Positions 18,599 to 26,835 of a DNA stretch of 64,000 nucleotides are shown here, in pieces. Both the position numbers and the translations under genes were made by a program. Positions within the stretch are counted from its first letter, which is position 1; each line of letters starts with the position of its first letter. Source of the DNA: JAXDAY01 sp034679345 (lineage in GTDB: Bacteria; Eisenbacteria; RBG-16-71-46; CAIMUX01; VGJL01); assembly GCA_034679345.1 (NCBI GenBank), contig JAXDAY010000023.1:129347-193346 (forward strand). Reading direction: 5' to 3'. Under the pieces are notes generated by a model. It saw nothing but the letters and a program-made list of their open reading frames with translations. It was not told the DNA's origin and made no database searches.

Positions 18599-19154
18599 GT
18601 GAGTTCTCCTGCCGGCGAGAAGTCACCGAGTCATGGTGTGTCACTTCATAGAGCTTCATTCACTGCAAGGGCGGAAGCCGCACCGCCGTTCTTCCCTTCT
18701 AGAATCTCGCGGGATCGATGGTACTCTGGGCAGGCTCGCGCGTCGAGGATTTGTCGGCCCGGCCAGGAGCCGCAATGCTCCCTCGCTGGCCGCTCCACCA
18801 AGACTCCGGTCGCGCATCTTGTCGGTAGTGGCGGTGGTGCAGGCCGCCGATCGTCGGTTCGTCTAAGATCGGCCCCACATCCGGGAGCTCGATCGGTATC
18901 GGGTCCGGGAAGTGCCGACTCATTCCGAGTTCCATTTGGCCCCGCGTAGTTGACGACGCACACTCCACAAACTGCTCCAAAGTGACGGGCGTCTGACCTT
19001 CGCCCATTGCCCCGCCCGTCTGATTGAGCCATAGCGCGCAGAGAATCCGACAGCACCCCTCGGGATGCATAGCATCTTGCCGCATCCGTCTCACTCGCCT
19101 CGGGCGTGAGTCACGGCCTCGATCTCTTCCCCGCGACCGCCTGATGGCCCGCTT
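18599..19154. other. unassigned sequence, possible decayed gene
   Basis: About 555 nt without a recognisable gene. A minus-strand open frame at 18699-19094 (131 residues) starts with a plausible-looking HPEGCCRILCALWLNQTGG but turns low-quality after about 60 residues and matches nothing I know. Composition is less G+C-rich than the surroundings, as in gldA next door. It may be a broken gene belonging to the same acquired patch. Confidence 0.3.
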
Positions 19155-20492
19155 CTACCGCGTCCTCGGGGCCTCGAATCCAGGACCGTCCCGCTCGATT
19201 CCGTTGAGGCCGATCACCGCGCCGTCGGCGTCGCGGTTGAACCGGATGCGCACGTCGTCGACTCCATCGAGCCCAAAGAGGTCCTCGCCGAGCGGAAGCA
19301 TCGCGAGCTGCGGCCCGCCTTCTCGCTGATAGATCAGGCGATCCCCCTCCAGGGTGACCGTGCGGATCCCGTAGACGCCCGCGTAGGCGCGGAGCTGCTC
19401 CACCGTCAGGGGCGGCGCCGTTCGCTTGCGCTCCGTCTCCTCCCGCATCCATTCGAGGTTTCTCTTCCACTCGCGATCCTGGGTCTTCTCCGCGAGGATC
19501 TTGAACGCCTCGGAGCGCGCGACATCGAGGGCCGCCTCGGCCGGCACGGCGATATCCGGCTCCACGCCCGCCCCCTCCCAGTTCGTCTTGCTGACGGGGT
19601 TGACTGCTTTCCCTGTCGACACGAAGGCGATGAACCCATCCGAGACGGGGAAGAAGCCGCCCGGATTGGCGCCTCCCCCCGTCGCCTCGCCGATGATCGT
19701 CGCGCGCTTGCGGTTCTTGAGGTTGTAGGCGAACTCCTCCGCGCCCGAGAAGGTCCGCTTGCTCGTGAGCACGAATACGGGGATCTCGGCGCTTCGCTTG
19801 CCCGGCACGTACGGCAGGGTCCAGTACTGGTTCGTCTGATCCGTCTCGCGATGGTAGAGGCTGTTCAGGTGGACTGGTTCCTCGGCGCTGAAGAGGTAGC
19901 TGCAGAGAAGCTGCACCTGCGAGGGATCCCCGCCGCCGTTCTTTCGCAGGTCGATGATCAACGCATCGCTGTTCATGAGGAAGTTCATCGCGGCCACCGC
20001 GGTCGCCGCCCCCATCTCCGCCTGCGCGAACTGCCGCAGGTCGAGGTAGCCGATGTTTCCCGGCAGGATCTCGACCTTCTGGAAGCCGTAGTTGCTGCGC
20101 CGCGCCTCCTCTCGCATGCGAGCCATCCCCGCATCGTTCATCCCCCCCGTGTCGGCCACCATCTGCGCCATCTCGGGGTTGTAGCGGATCCGCAAGTGAC
20201 GGTCGTTGGAAAGCTCGAGCAGGTCGCGCCCGAGCGCCTGAGCGAAGGCTTCGACGTCATTCTCATCGTCGTACTTCCCGCCATTCAGGTTCTTCCGGAT
20301 CGACTTGGCGATCTTGACTCCGAGCGCTTCATCGACGTAGCGCTCCCGCAGAAGCGTGTCGAGCGAGGCGACGACTCGGCCCTTCGTTACGGCGTCGATT
20401 GGCGGCGGCCCTCCCTGAGGCTGCGCCACGGCGAGGCCCGCCGAAGCGAAGCAGAGAATCGCGATCGGCCCGATGTAGGAGATGAGTCTCAT
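19155..20492 (-). CDS. S41 family (C-terminal-processing/IRBP-type) serine protease, secreted
   Basis: A 445-residue protein with an N-terminal signal peptide (ISYIGPIAILCFASAGLAVA, cleavage near AQP). A helical N-terminal domain (about 35-110) is followed by the S41 core: NIGYLDLRQF, ALIIDLRKNGGG and the nucleophile Ser in TSKRTFSGAEEFAY. VSTGKAVNP and GVEPDIAVP complete the fold. It resembles interphotoreceptor retinoid-binding-protein-like S41 enzymes rather than PDZ-bearing CtpA. A C-terminal ~60 residues form a small beta domain. ATG 20492 overlaps the stop of the upstream regulator as TGATG, with GGAGG 8 nt away; GTG 20495 is the alternative. The coupling suggests the regulator controls it. 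Confidence 0.92.
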   Translation of the reverse strand: MRLISYIGPIAILCFASAGLAVAQPQGGPPPIDAVTKGRVVASLDTLLRERYVDEALGVKIAKSIRKNLNGGKYDDENDVEAFAQALGRDLLELSNDRHLRIRYNPEMAQMVADTGGMNDAGMARMREEARRSNYGFQKVEILPGNIGYLDLRQFAQAEMGAATAVAAMNFLMNSDALIIDLRKNGGGDPSQVQLLCSYLFSAEEPVHLNSLYHRETDQTNQYWTLPYVPGKRSAEIPVFVLTSKRTFSGAEEFAYNLKNRKRATIIGEATGGGANPGGFFPVSDGFIAFVSTGKAVNPVSKTNWEGAGVEPDIAVPAEAALDVARSEAFKILAEKTQDREWKRNLEWMREETERKRTAPPLTVEQLRAYAGVYGIRTVTLEGDRLIYQREGGPQLAMLPLGEDLFGLDGVDDVRIRFNRDADGAVIGLNGIERDGPGFEAPRTR

Positions 20493-21490
20493 CACTGTTT
20501 CCTCCGATTCCGCGGGATGGGCGTCCCCCCTCCCGCCTCACTAAGTTCCAGCTTCATCGAGATGCTGGGTCGCATGTAGCGACTCTCCGAGCTTTCTTCA
20601 TCGTGCACGAGCGAGAAGCCAAGACTCCGGTAGAGGGCGTTGGCGGCGACGAGTCGCCTCGATGTGAGAAGGACGATCCGCTTGGCACCGAGTAAGCGCG
20701 CGCGATCGATCGCCTCGAGGGCGAGCCTGCGACCCACGCCCCGCCGGCGCGCCTGCGGGGCGACGGCCATCTTGGCGAGCTCCACGGAGTCGCGCCCCTC
20801 CGGGATGAGCGCGCAAGTCCCGACGACCCGCCCACCGAGCCGAGCGAGGAGCACGACCCCGCCTCGAGCGAGGATCTCCCCCTCGGGATCGGCGAGAATC
20901 GCCTCGTCGGCCGGCTCGATCTCGAAGTCGCGCAGGAGCCAGTCCTCATTCAACCGGCGGAAGTCGACGCGGTAACGCGGTTCGAAATCGATGATCTCGA
21001 TCCCCGCGGTCGCTTGCCGCCTGCGCCGGCGGACCCGCTCGTCGATTCCCTCCGTCTCGAGGGCGCTCTCGATCGCCTCGAGGCTCTCGAGGAAGTTGCC
21101 GCCTGCGCCGGAGAGCAGCTCCTCGCTCGCGGCGCGGATCTCCTCCCAGAGAGGAGCGAGATCGGCGGCGAGCGAGCGCCCCTGCGGCGAGAGGGAGAGG
21201 AGGCGCTTTCGCTCGTCGTTCGCATCGCGTCCTTCCTCGAGCAACCCGCGACGGATCATCGCGCCGGCGATCTGGTTCACCGCCGGGTGCGTGATTCCCA
21301 GATCGCGCGCGATCTGGGTCACCGGAAGAGGCGGGGAAGTCCTCAGGAGATAGAGGACAGGAAACCACCGCGCCTCGAACGCGTACCCCTCGGCCGCGTA
21401 CAGGCGGGATGCGTCGCGCATCAGCCGGTCGCTCAAGCGGCGCAGGCGCGCGGCGAAGGCCAGCTCACGCAAGCTCCGGATCAGATCCAC
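20492..21490 (-). CDS. MarR-type regulator fused to GNAT acetyltransferase
   Basis: A 332-residue two-domain protein. Residues about 1-150 are a MarR winged helix (VTQIARDLGITHPAVNQIAG recognition region, GLLEEGRDANDERKRLLSL wing). Residues about 165-320 are a GNAT N-acetyltransferase with acetyl-CoA motif VAPQARRRGVGRRL and ANALYRSLGF. Such fusions are a known class; the acetylated target is unknown. The start is GTG 21490 with an AGGAGAGAGG site. The palindrome at 21527-21538 lies 37 nt upstream, a typical MarR self-repression site. The S41 protease gene is coupled downstream. Confidence 0.92.
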   Translation of the reverse strand: MDLIRSLRELAFAARLRRLSDRLMRDASRLYAAEGYAFEARWFPVLYLLRTSPPLPVTQIARDLGITHPAVNQIAGAMIRRGLLEEGRDANDERKRLLSLSPQGRSLAADLAPLWEEIRAASEELLSGAGGNFLESLEAIESALETEGIDERVRRRRRQATAGIEIIDFEPRYRVDFRRLNEDWLLRDFEIEPADEAILADPEGEILARGGVVLLARLGGRVVGTCALIPEGRDSVELAKMAVAPQARRRGVGRRLALEAIDRARLLGAKRIVLLTSRRLVAANALYRSLGFSLVHDEESSESRYMRPSISMKLELSEAGGGTPIPRNRRKQ

Positions 21491-21526
21491 TGCAAGTCCT
21501 CTCTCCTGCGGCGCTCACCCAGTTAG

Positions 21527-21538
21527 GTAAGCACTTAC
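21527..21538. promoter_or_regulatory. palindrome, probable MarR operator
   Basis: GTAAG-CA-CTTAC, perfect 5-bp arms around a 2-nt centre, in an A+T-rich pocket (TTAGGTAAGCACTTACATTA). It lies between the MarR-GNAT start and the divergent cytochrome gene, nearest to the regulator. MarR dimers bind such short palindromes over their own promoters; binding here is inferred. Confidence 0.5.
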
Positions 21539-21815
21539 ATTACGCATCCCGCGTCTCGTTGTTCCATCCCTTCTTTGGCCTGGAGAGCAAACCCGGCAGC
21601 CAATTTAGTTGATTACATCCCAACAAGTTATGGTGCTGGGACCCCGGGCGGTCCTCGGACGGGCGGCAGGCGACGGCGCCGAAATCCCAACGATCGGGGC
21701 GATCCTCCGGAGGGCGAGGCGCCGCCGCGCTCTCCATCAGTTCCCCAGCCCTTCGCAGATGCGGGAGTTGATCCCAACTTATCCCCTCCGTATGTTTGCC
21801 TGCGAGGAGGTGCCT

Positions 21816-22988
21816 ATGAATCTGCAGCGGTGGCGGAATCGGACTCGCAGTTGGGCGTTTGCAGCCATCCTGGCCCTCGCCCTGATGCCCCTCGGCTGCG
21901 CCGAGGACAACGACGACGGGACGGGACCCGGTGACGACATCGAGAGGATTCAGCAGATCTTCCCGACGAGTCTCCACGCCGCGCGCCTCGGGAAGGCCAC
22001 CTTCTACGAAGCAGCCGACGGATTCCAGTCGCTGACGGGAATTCCCATGAGCGAGCTTGCCTGCACGAAGTGCCACGCGACGACCTACGCGGACGGCTCT
22101 CCCGTCGATCACGCCACCTACGCCCCGGGCTGCCGGGACTGCCACGTCGATCCGGAAGATCCGGGCGCAGAGGAAGTCTCCGACCAGACCTGTCTCGGCT
22201 GCCACGGACGGCAGGGCGCGGAGCAGAATCTTTTCCAGGACGTCCACCGCTCGGCCGGAATGGAGTGCATGGACTGCCACACGGAGCGCGAGATGCACGG
22301 CGACGGCAACAGCTACGCCTCGTTCCTCGCGCCCGGCGCGAGCGATGCCGCCTGCGAGCGCTGCCACACGGTCTCGGCCGACGACAACAACTACCACCAG
22401 ATCCACCTTGCCACGGTCCACTGCTCCGCCTGCCACGTGAAGTCGGTGAGCAGCTGCTACAACTGCCACTTCGAGACCGAGGTCGTGCAGGAGAAGAAGC
22501 GCTACTTCAACCAGACCCCGCGAACCGGCTTCAAGATGCTGATGAACTTCAACGGCAAGGTCCACACGGCGACCTTCCAGTCCCTGACGCACGATGGCGA
22601 GAGCTTCGTCGCGATCGCTCCCTTCTACGGCCACAGCATCACGAAGGAGGACATTTCCTGCCGCGACTGCCACCTGCAGGGCGGAAACGGCAACCCGAAC
22701 GTGAAGGCCTACGACGAGACCGGGAAGATCGTCGTGACGAGCTGGAATCCATCGGCGCAGGGAGCGGAACGGCTCGTGGGGCCTTCCGGCGTGATCCCCA
22801 TTCCGGGCGACTGGAAGACATCGCTCGAGTTCACCTTCCTGCAGTACACGGGCGATGTGAACGACCCGATCAACGGCGCTCAGAACCTGCCGAGTTGGGA
22901 CTATCTCAAGTCCACAGCCGACGGGTCGCACATCGTCTACGGCAGTCCGCTGACGCAGGAGCAGATGGACGCCCTGATCGACCACTAG
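21816..22988 (+). CDS. octaheme c-type cytochrome lipoprotein
   Basis: A 390-residue lipoprotein (lipobox LMPLGC, Cys28) with eight CXXCH heme-attachment motifs starting at residues 83, 106, 126, 151, 180, 203, 214 and 282. The uneven spacing, with a 60-residue gap before the last heme, resembles octaheme tetrathionate/hydroxylamine-type cytochromes, but I see no clear substrate signature. It would move electrons at the periplasmic or outer-membrane surface. ATG 21816 has GAGGAGG at 21804-21810; an upstream TTG at 21609 would bury the signal peptide. No heme-maturation or quinol oxidase genes are nearby. The redoxin fusion two genes on could help keep heme Cys residues reduced. Confidence 0.9.
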   Translation: MNLQRWRNRTRSWAFAAILALALMPLGCAEDNDDGTGPGDDIERIQQIFPTSLHAARLGKATFYEAADGFQSLTGIPMSELACTKCHATTYADGSPVDHATYAPGCRDCHVDPEDPGAEEVSDQTCLGCHGRQGAEQNLFQDVHRSAGMECMDCHTEREMHGDGNSYASFLAPGASDAACERCHTVSADDNNYHQIHLATVHCSACHVKSVSSCYNCHFETEVVQEKKRYFNQTPRTGFKMLMNFNGKVHTATFQSLTHDGESFVAIAPFYGHSITKEDISCRDCHLQGGNGNPNVKAYDETGKIVVTSWNPSAQGAERLVGPSGVIPIPGDWKTSLEFTFLQYTGDVNDPINGAQNLPSWDYLKSTADGSHIVYGSPLTQEQMDALIDH

Positions 22989-23029
22989 ATCGACAGAGGA
23001 CGAGCCGCGATCCGCGCGGGATCCGCCTG

Positions 23030-24796
23030 ATGACATCCGAGGCCCGATCGCTCCCCCACCCGGGACGGTCCCGGGCCTCGGTCATTCTGGCGCTCGCCGC
23101 CGCGGCGATCGGGATCCTCCGCGCGCTCTCTCTCCGGTGGACGTGCGACGATGCCTTCATCACCTTCCGCTACGTGGAGAACATCGCCCGCGGCCTGGGC
23201 CCCGTCTACAACGCCGGAGAGCGCGTGGAGGGCTACAGCCACTTCCTCTGGCTCGGGCTGCTCTCGGCGGCCCGTTCGCTGGGAATCAATCCGATCCTCG
23301 CATCCGAAGTCCTCGGCGTCCTCTTCTTTGCGGGAACGATCCTGTGCTTGAGTCGCGCCATCGCGCGCCTCTTCCCGACGGGCCCATTCGTCCCGATGGC
23401 CGCCTTCGCCGTAGCGCTCCACTACGACCTCGCCGTCTGGGCGACCGGCGGCCTGGAGACGGCGCTCTTCACCTTTCTCGTGGCGGCCGGCCTCTCCGCC
23501 CTCTCGCATGCGGATGGAAGGAGCGCCCGCGCGAACGCGGCGGCGGGGCTACTCCTGACCATCGCCGTCATCACGCGTCCCGACGGCGCGCTCTTCCTGC
23601 TCTGCGGACTCCTCTGGTTGGCGCTTCCCTCCGGCGACGGCCGCCTCAACCGGCGCTCGATCCTCGCCTATCTCCTGCCGGCCGCCCTGATCCTGCTTCC
23701 CTACCTGATCTGGAAGCTCGCCTACTACGGCGATCTCCTGCCGAATCCCTACTACGCCAAGTCGGGGGGCGGAGCGTACTGGGCGCAGGGCTTCCGTTAC
23801 ATCGCCCTCTACATCCGAGGCTACCCATCGAGCGCGGTCTTCGTCGTGGCACTCGTGGCCGCCGCCATCCCGATCGCCAGTCGCACGCTCGCCCGGCATT
23901 CCCAGGTCGCGCTTCTGCGGCTCTGCATCCTCTTCACGCTCGTCTACTCGATCCTCTTCGTCGCGCGGGTGGGCGGCGACTTCATGTACGCCCGCCTTCT
24001 CTTGCCGATCGTTCCACTCCTCTACCTCGGCGCGGAGATCGGCGCGCGCCTCCTCTTCAGCGCGCGTCCCCGCCTTCTGGCCGCCCTCCTGATCGCCGTG
24101 CCGCTCTTCTCCTTCGTTGATCGGGCCGCGCGCGATGCCATCTACTTCGATGCGCAGGACAGACCCCGGGCGACCTACGGCCCCGGCAGGATCGCCGATG
24201 AGCGCTGGTACTGGACGCACCGCGACGGCGGCCGCAGCCTGCTCGAATCCTACGAGCGCATCGGAAGCGCGCTCGCCGGAGGCTTCCCCGGCTCCGGCGC
24301 CCGAGTTCTCCTCCAGGGGCAGGCGAGTCTCGGATACTACGCGGGCTTCGACTACTGCCTCGAGGGGGCCGGACTCACCGACCGCGCGATCGCGCGCAAG
24401 CCCCTCCAACAGCGGGGTCGGCCGGGCCACGAGAAGTCGCCCTCGCGCGAAGAGCTGATCGCGCGAGGAATCCACTTCCTCTTCATGAAGCGCCCCATGG
24501 AGCCCGACGCGTACCGCAGCGTCTATTTCCGGATCGGGGAAGAGCGGATCCGCGCCGAGCTCCTGACCTATGACCGCGAGGTGATGCGCCGCCTGGCGGA
24601 GCGCTTCGAAGATTCGATCGCCTTCTTTGACTTTGAGAGCTACCTCGACGACTACCTCGCATCGATCGACGAGCGGCCGTCAGCCGAGGTGCGAGTCGAT
24701 TACGAGCGCTTCCGCGACTTCTACTTCCGCCACAACGACGACCCCGAGCGCGAGGCGGCGTTCGTCCGGCGACTGGCTGGAAACGCCCCGGGCTAG
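23030..24796 (+). CDS. GT-C fold membrane glycosyltransferase
   Basis: A 588-residue polytopic protein with about ten hydrophobic helices in the first 370 residues and a soluble C-terminal ~210 residues. The first loop has the acidic pair D40-D41 in WTCDDAFITFRY, followed by GLGPVYNAGERVEGYSHFLW; this pattern is shared by polyprenyl-phosphate-sugar-dependent transferases such as mycobacterial AftB. It likely transfers a sugar from a lipid carrier to an extracytoplasmic acceptor; donor and acceptor are unknown. It begins 41 nt after the cytochrome stop and ends tail-to-tail with the next gene, the two stop codons sharing the tetranucleotide CTAG (24793-24796). Confidence 0.8.
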   Translation: MTSEARSLPHPGRSRASVILALAAAAIGILRALSLRWTCDDAFITFRYVENIARGLGPVYNAGERVEGYSHFLWLGLLSAARSLGINPILASEVLGVLFFAGTILCLSRAIARLFPTGPFVPMAAFAVALHYDLAVWATGGLETALFTFLVAAGLSALSHADGRSARANAAAGLLLTIAVITRPDGALFLLCGLLWLALPSGDGRLNRRSILAYLLPAALILLPYLIWKLAYYGDLLPNPYYAKSGGGAYWAQGFRYIALYIRGYPSSAVFVVALVAAAIPIASRTLARHSQVALLRLCILFTLVYSILFVARVGGDFMYARLLLPIVPLLYLGAEIGARLLFSARPRLLAALLIAVPLFSFVDRAARDAIYFDAQDRPRATYGPGRIADERWYWTHRDGGRSLLESYERIGSALAGGFPGSGARVLLQGQASLGYYAGFDYCLEGAGLTDRAIARKPLQQRGRPGHEKSPSREELIARGIHFLFMKRPMEPDAYRSVYFRIGEERIRAELLTYDREVMRRLAERFEDSIAFFDFESYLDDYLASIDERPSAEVRVDYERFRDFYFRHNDDPEREAAFVRRLAGNAPG

Positions 24797-26730
24797 CGCA
24801 GCACGCGCAGCGAGAGATATCCCTGCCAGAGCGTTGCGGGCTCCTCGATGCCGTCATCGGTTCGAATCGCATCGAGGCGCAGCATCGGATCGATCACGGA
24901 GATCCCTTCCCATCGCAGATCGAACGAGAGCCCGGTCTTCTTGACGTCCGACTGGACGAGACTCGGATAGCGCTCCTCGATATAGAGCCCGTGCAGCTCG
25001 GCCAGGAGGTCGGGGGCGGGCCTGCCGTAGAGGGTTACGCTCGCCGTCATGTTGCTCTCGCGCCCGACATCCGGGTAGGCGATCTCGTCGGTCTCGCGCG
25101 TTCCGCGGTAGAAGAGAGTGACTCCGGCGATCTCTTGCGCCGCGGACCGATCCGGGTAGTAGGCGACACCCGCGGTCGCGCGGCAACCGTCGCGGTTCGG
25201 ATCGAATGTGAGCGCGCGATAGAACGGCTCGAAGCGCGCGTCCGTGCGGAATCGATCGAAGGAAGCATGGAGGGCGCCGCGCCCGAAGCGCCGCGCCCAC
25301 TCGATCCCCGCGCGGTAGCCCGCCTCGCTCTCCGATGGAGCGCCGGGCTCGAGCCGTCGCCAGTCGGCATACTCCCCCTCGATCGAGAAGCCATGGATGG
25401 GACCCACGCGCCCGAGCGCGGAGAGGCCCCGCTCGTCGCGCTCGATCGGCTGGACGGTGCTCAGATCGTGCGGGACCGTGCGGCGATCGTCGCCGAGCCA
25501 GATCGCGCCGAGGCGCAGGCCGAATGGCGCCGGTAGATCGGTGGCCGGATCGAGCCGCCTGCGCGGTCCCAGATCGAGCGTCGCGCCCTCCAAGGTGCGG
25601 CGATAGCGCGCGAGCACCTGCTCTTGCGCCGGCGCGTTTCGGCGCACGACCTTCTCCCATCGCGGCACGGCGAGGAAGCCATTCAAACGGGCGAACCGGC
25701 GGGAGACGACGAGACTCGCTCCCTCGAACGTGTAATCGGGCGAGAGGATCTCCAGGCTGCGCTGACTCAGGCCCGCCGCCCCCGCGCCGCAGCCGCACCC
25801 CGATACGCCACCGAGGGGAGGCGCGTCGCGCTCGTCCCATCGCTGCAGCAGGAGCGGCGAGACCCGAAGCGGGAACGCTCCCAAGACCCCCACGAGGGGG
25901 CCCGCGCGCCCGCGCAGGCTCAGCGTGCCGTAGCGACTCGTGAGCTGCTCGGCCCCCTCGGTGAGAACGACGTCATCCTCGTTTCCGATCCGAAGGAGCG
26001 CCGTGAGATCCAGGCCGGGCGCGAGATCCCAGGAGGCGCGCAAATCCCAGCGATGAAGAAGAATCGTCCCGTTCTCGAGCGCCTCTCCGAAGAGCCCCGT
26101 ATCGCCGGGGCGCGCCTTCTCGGTAAAGAGGAGCTTCGCGCGCGCGTCGATCTCCAAACGCGGCAGATCGATGGCTCCGGGCGCCATGGGCGCGACCGGA
26201 ACGGGGGCGATCGGCCCTCCCGCGAGAGTCGCCCGCACGGCGTCGATCACGCTCGATCGGAGATTCCGTGTCCGGTCGTCGAAGGAGGCGCGCACCGTCC
26301 CCCCGCGATCGACGACGAAGATCCCCAGATGGCGGGTACCAAGGCCGTAAGCGGAGGCGACGCTCCCCTCCTCGTCCCAAAGGTGCGGGATCAGAACCCC
26401 GCTGTCCCAGAGAAGGTCGCTCAAATCGGCGGGGTCGTCGGGACCGAAGACGATGGCGAGGACCTTCGCGCCCAAGGGCTCGACCGAATCGGCCGTCGCG
26501 GGGAAGCCCATCGCGATCTCGGTGCAGATGGGGCATCCCCGATTCCAGATGACGAGGACCGTAGCATCGTTCGTGCCGAAGAGCGCCGGCGCGCCGGCGC
26601 CCCCATCCGCGGACAGCCACGGCAGCTCGAACGCGGGAGCGATCGATCCGGGCGAGACGGCCGCAGCGAGGAAAGGCAGGACGGCGGCCCAGAACCCGGT
26701 GATTCCGAAGACATGCAAGCTCTTCTTCAT
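24793..26730 (-). CDS. thioredoxin-like (AhpC/TSA) domain fused to large beta-rich domain
   Basis: A 645-residue exported protein. After a signal peptide (FGITGFWAAVLPFLAAAV) comes a redoxin domain, about 28-175, with active-site CPIC (C66, C69) in VIWNRGCPICTE and a peroxiredoxin-like DEEGSVASAYGLGTRHLG segment. The remaining ~450 residues alternate short hydrophobic and polar strands (for example LRASWDLAPGLDLTALLRIG, ASVTLYGRPAPDLLAELHGL) and end in Arg, as outer-membrane barrel-like proteins do. A CGCG cluster occurs near residue 311. Start at ATG 26730 (GGAGG 5 nt away) or ATG 26733. It may be a surface-anchored disulfide reductase; the beta part is not a family I can name. Confidence 0.75.
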   Translation of the reverse strand: MKKSLHVFGITGFWAAVLPFLAAAVSPGSIAPAFELPWLSADGGAGAPALFGTNDATVLVIWNRGCPICTEIAMGFPATADSVEPLGAKVLAIVFGPDDPADLSDLLWDSGVLIPHLWDEEGSVASAYGLGTRHLGIFVVDRGGTVRASFDDRTRNLRSSVIDAVRATLAGGPIAPVPVAPMAPGAIDLPRLEIDARAKLLFTEKARPGDTGLFGEALENGTILLHRWDLRASWDLAPGLDLTALLRIGNEDDVVLTEGAEQLTSRYGTLSLRGRAGPLVGVLGAFPLRVSPLLLQRWDERDAPPLGGVSGCGCGAGAAGLSQRSLEILSPDYTFEGASLVVSRRFARLNGFLAVPRWEKVVRRNAPAQEQVLARYRRTLEGATLDLGPRRRLDPATDLPAPFGLRLGAIWLGDDRRTVPHDLSTVQPIERDERGLSALGRVGPIHGFSIEGEYADWRRLEPGAPSESEAGYRAGIEWARRFGRGALHASFDRFRTDARFEPFYRALTFDPNRDGCRATAGVAYYPDRSAAQEIAGVTLFYRGTRETDEIAYPDVGRESNMTASVTLYGRPAPDLLAELHGLYIEERYPSLVQSDVKKTGLSFDLRWEGISVIDPMLRLDAIRTDDGIEEPATLWQGYLSLRVLR

Positions 26731-26835
26731 CATCACCTCCGCACCTGCAATAGCACGCCTCCCGCGCGACCGCAACCTCCCGTGCGCTATTGTCCGGGCG
26801 CCTCGCTGGTGGTACCCTTTTGCGCGGAGGAAACC

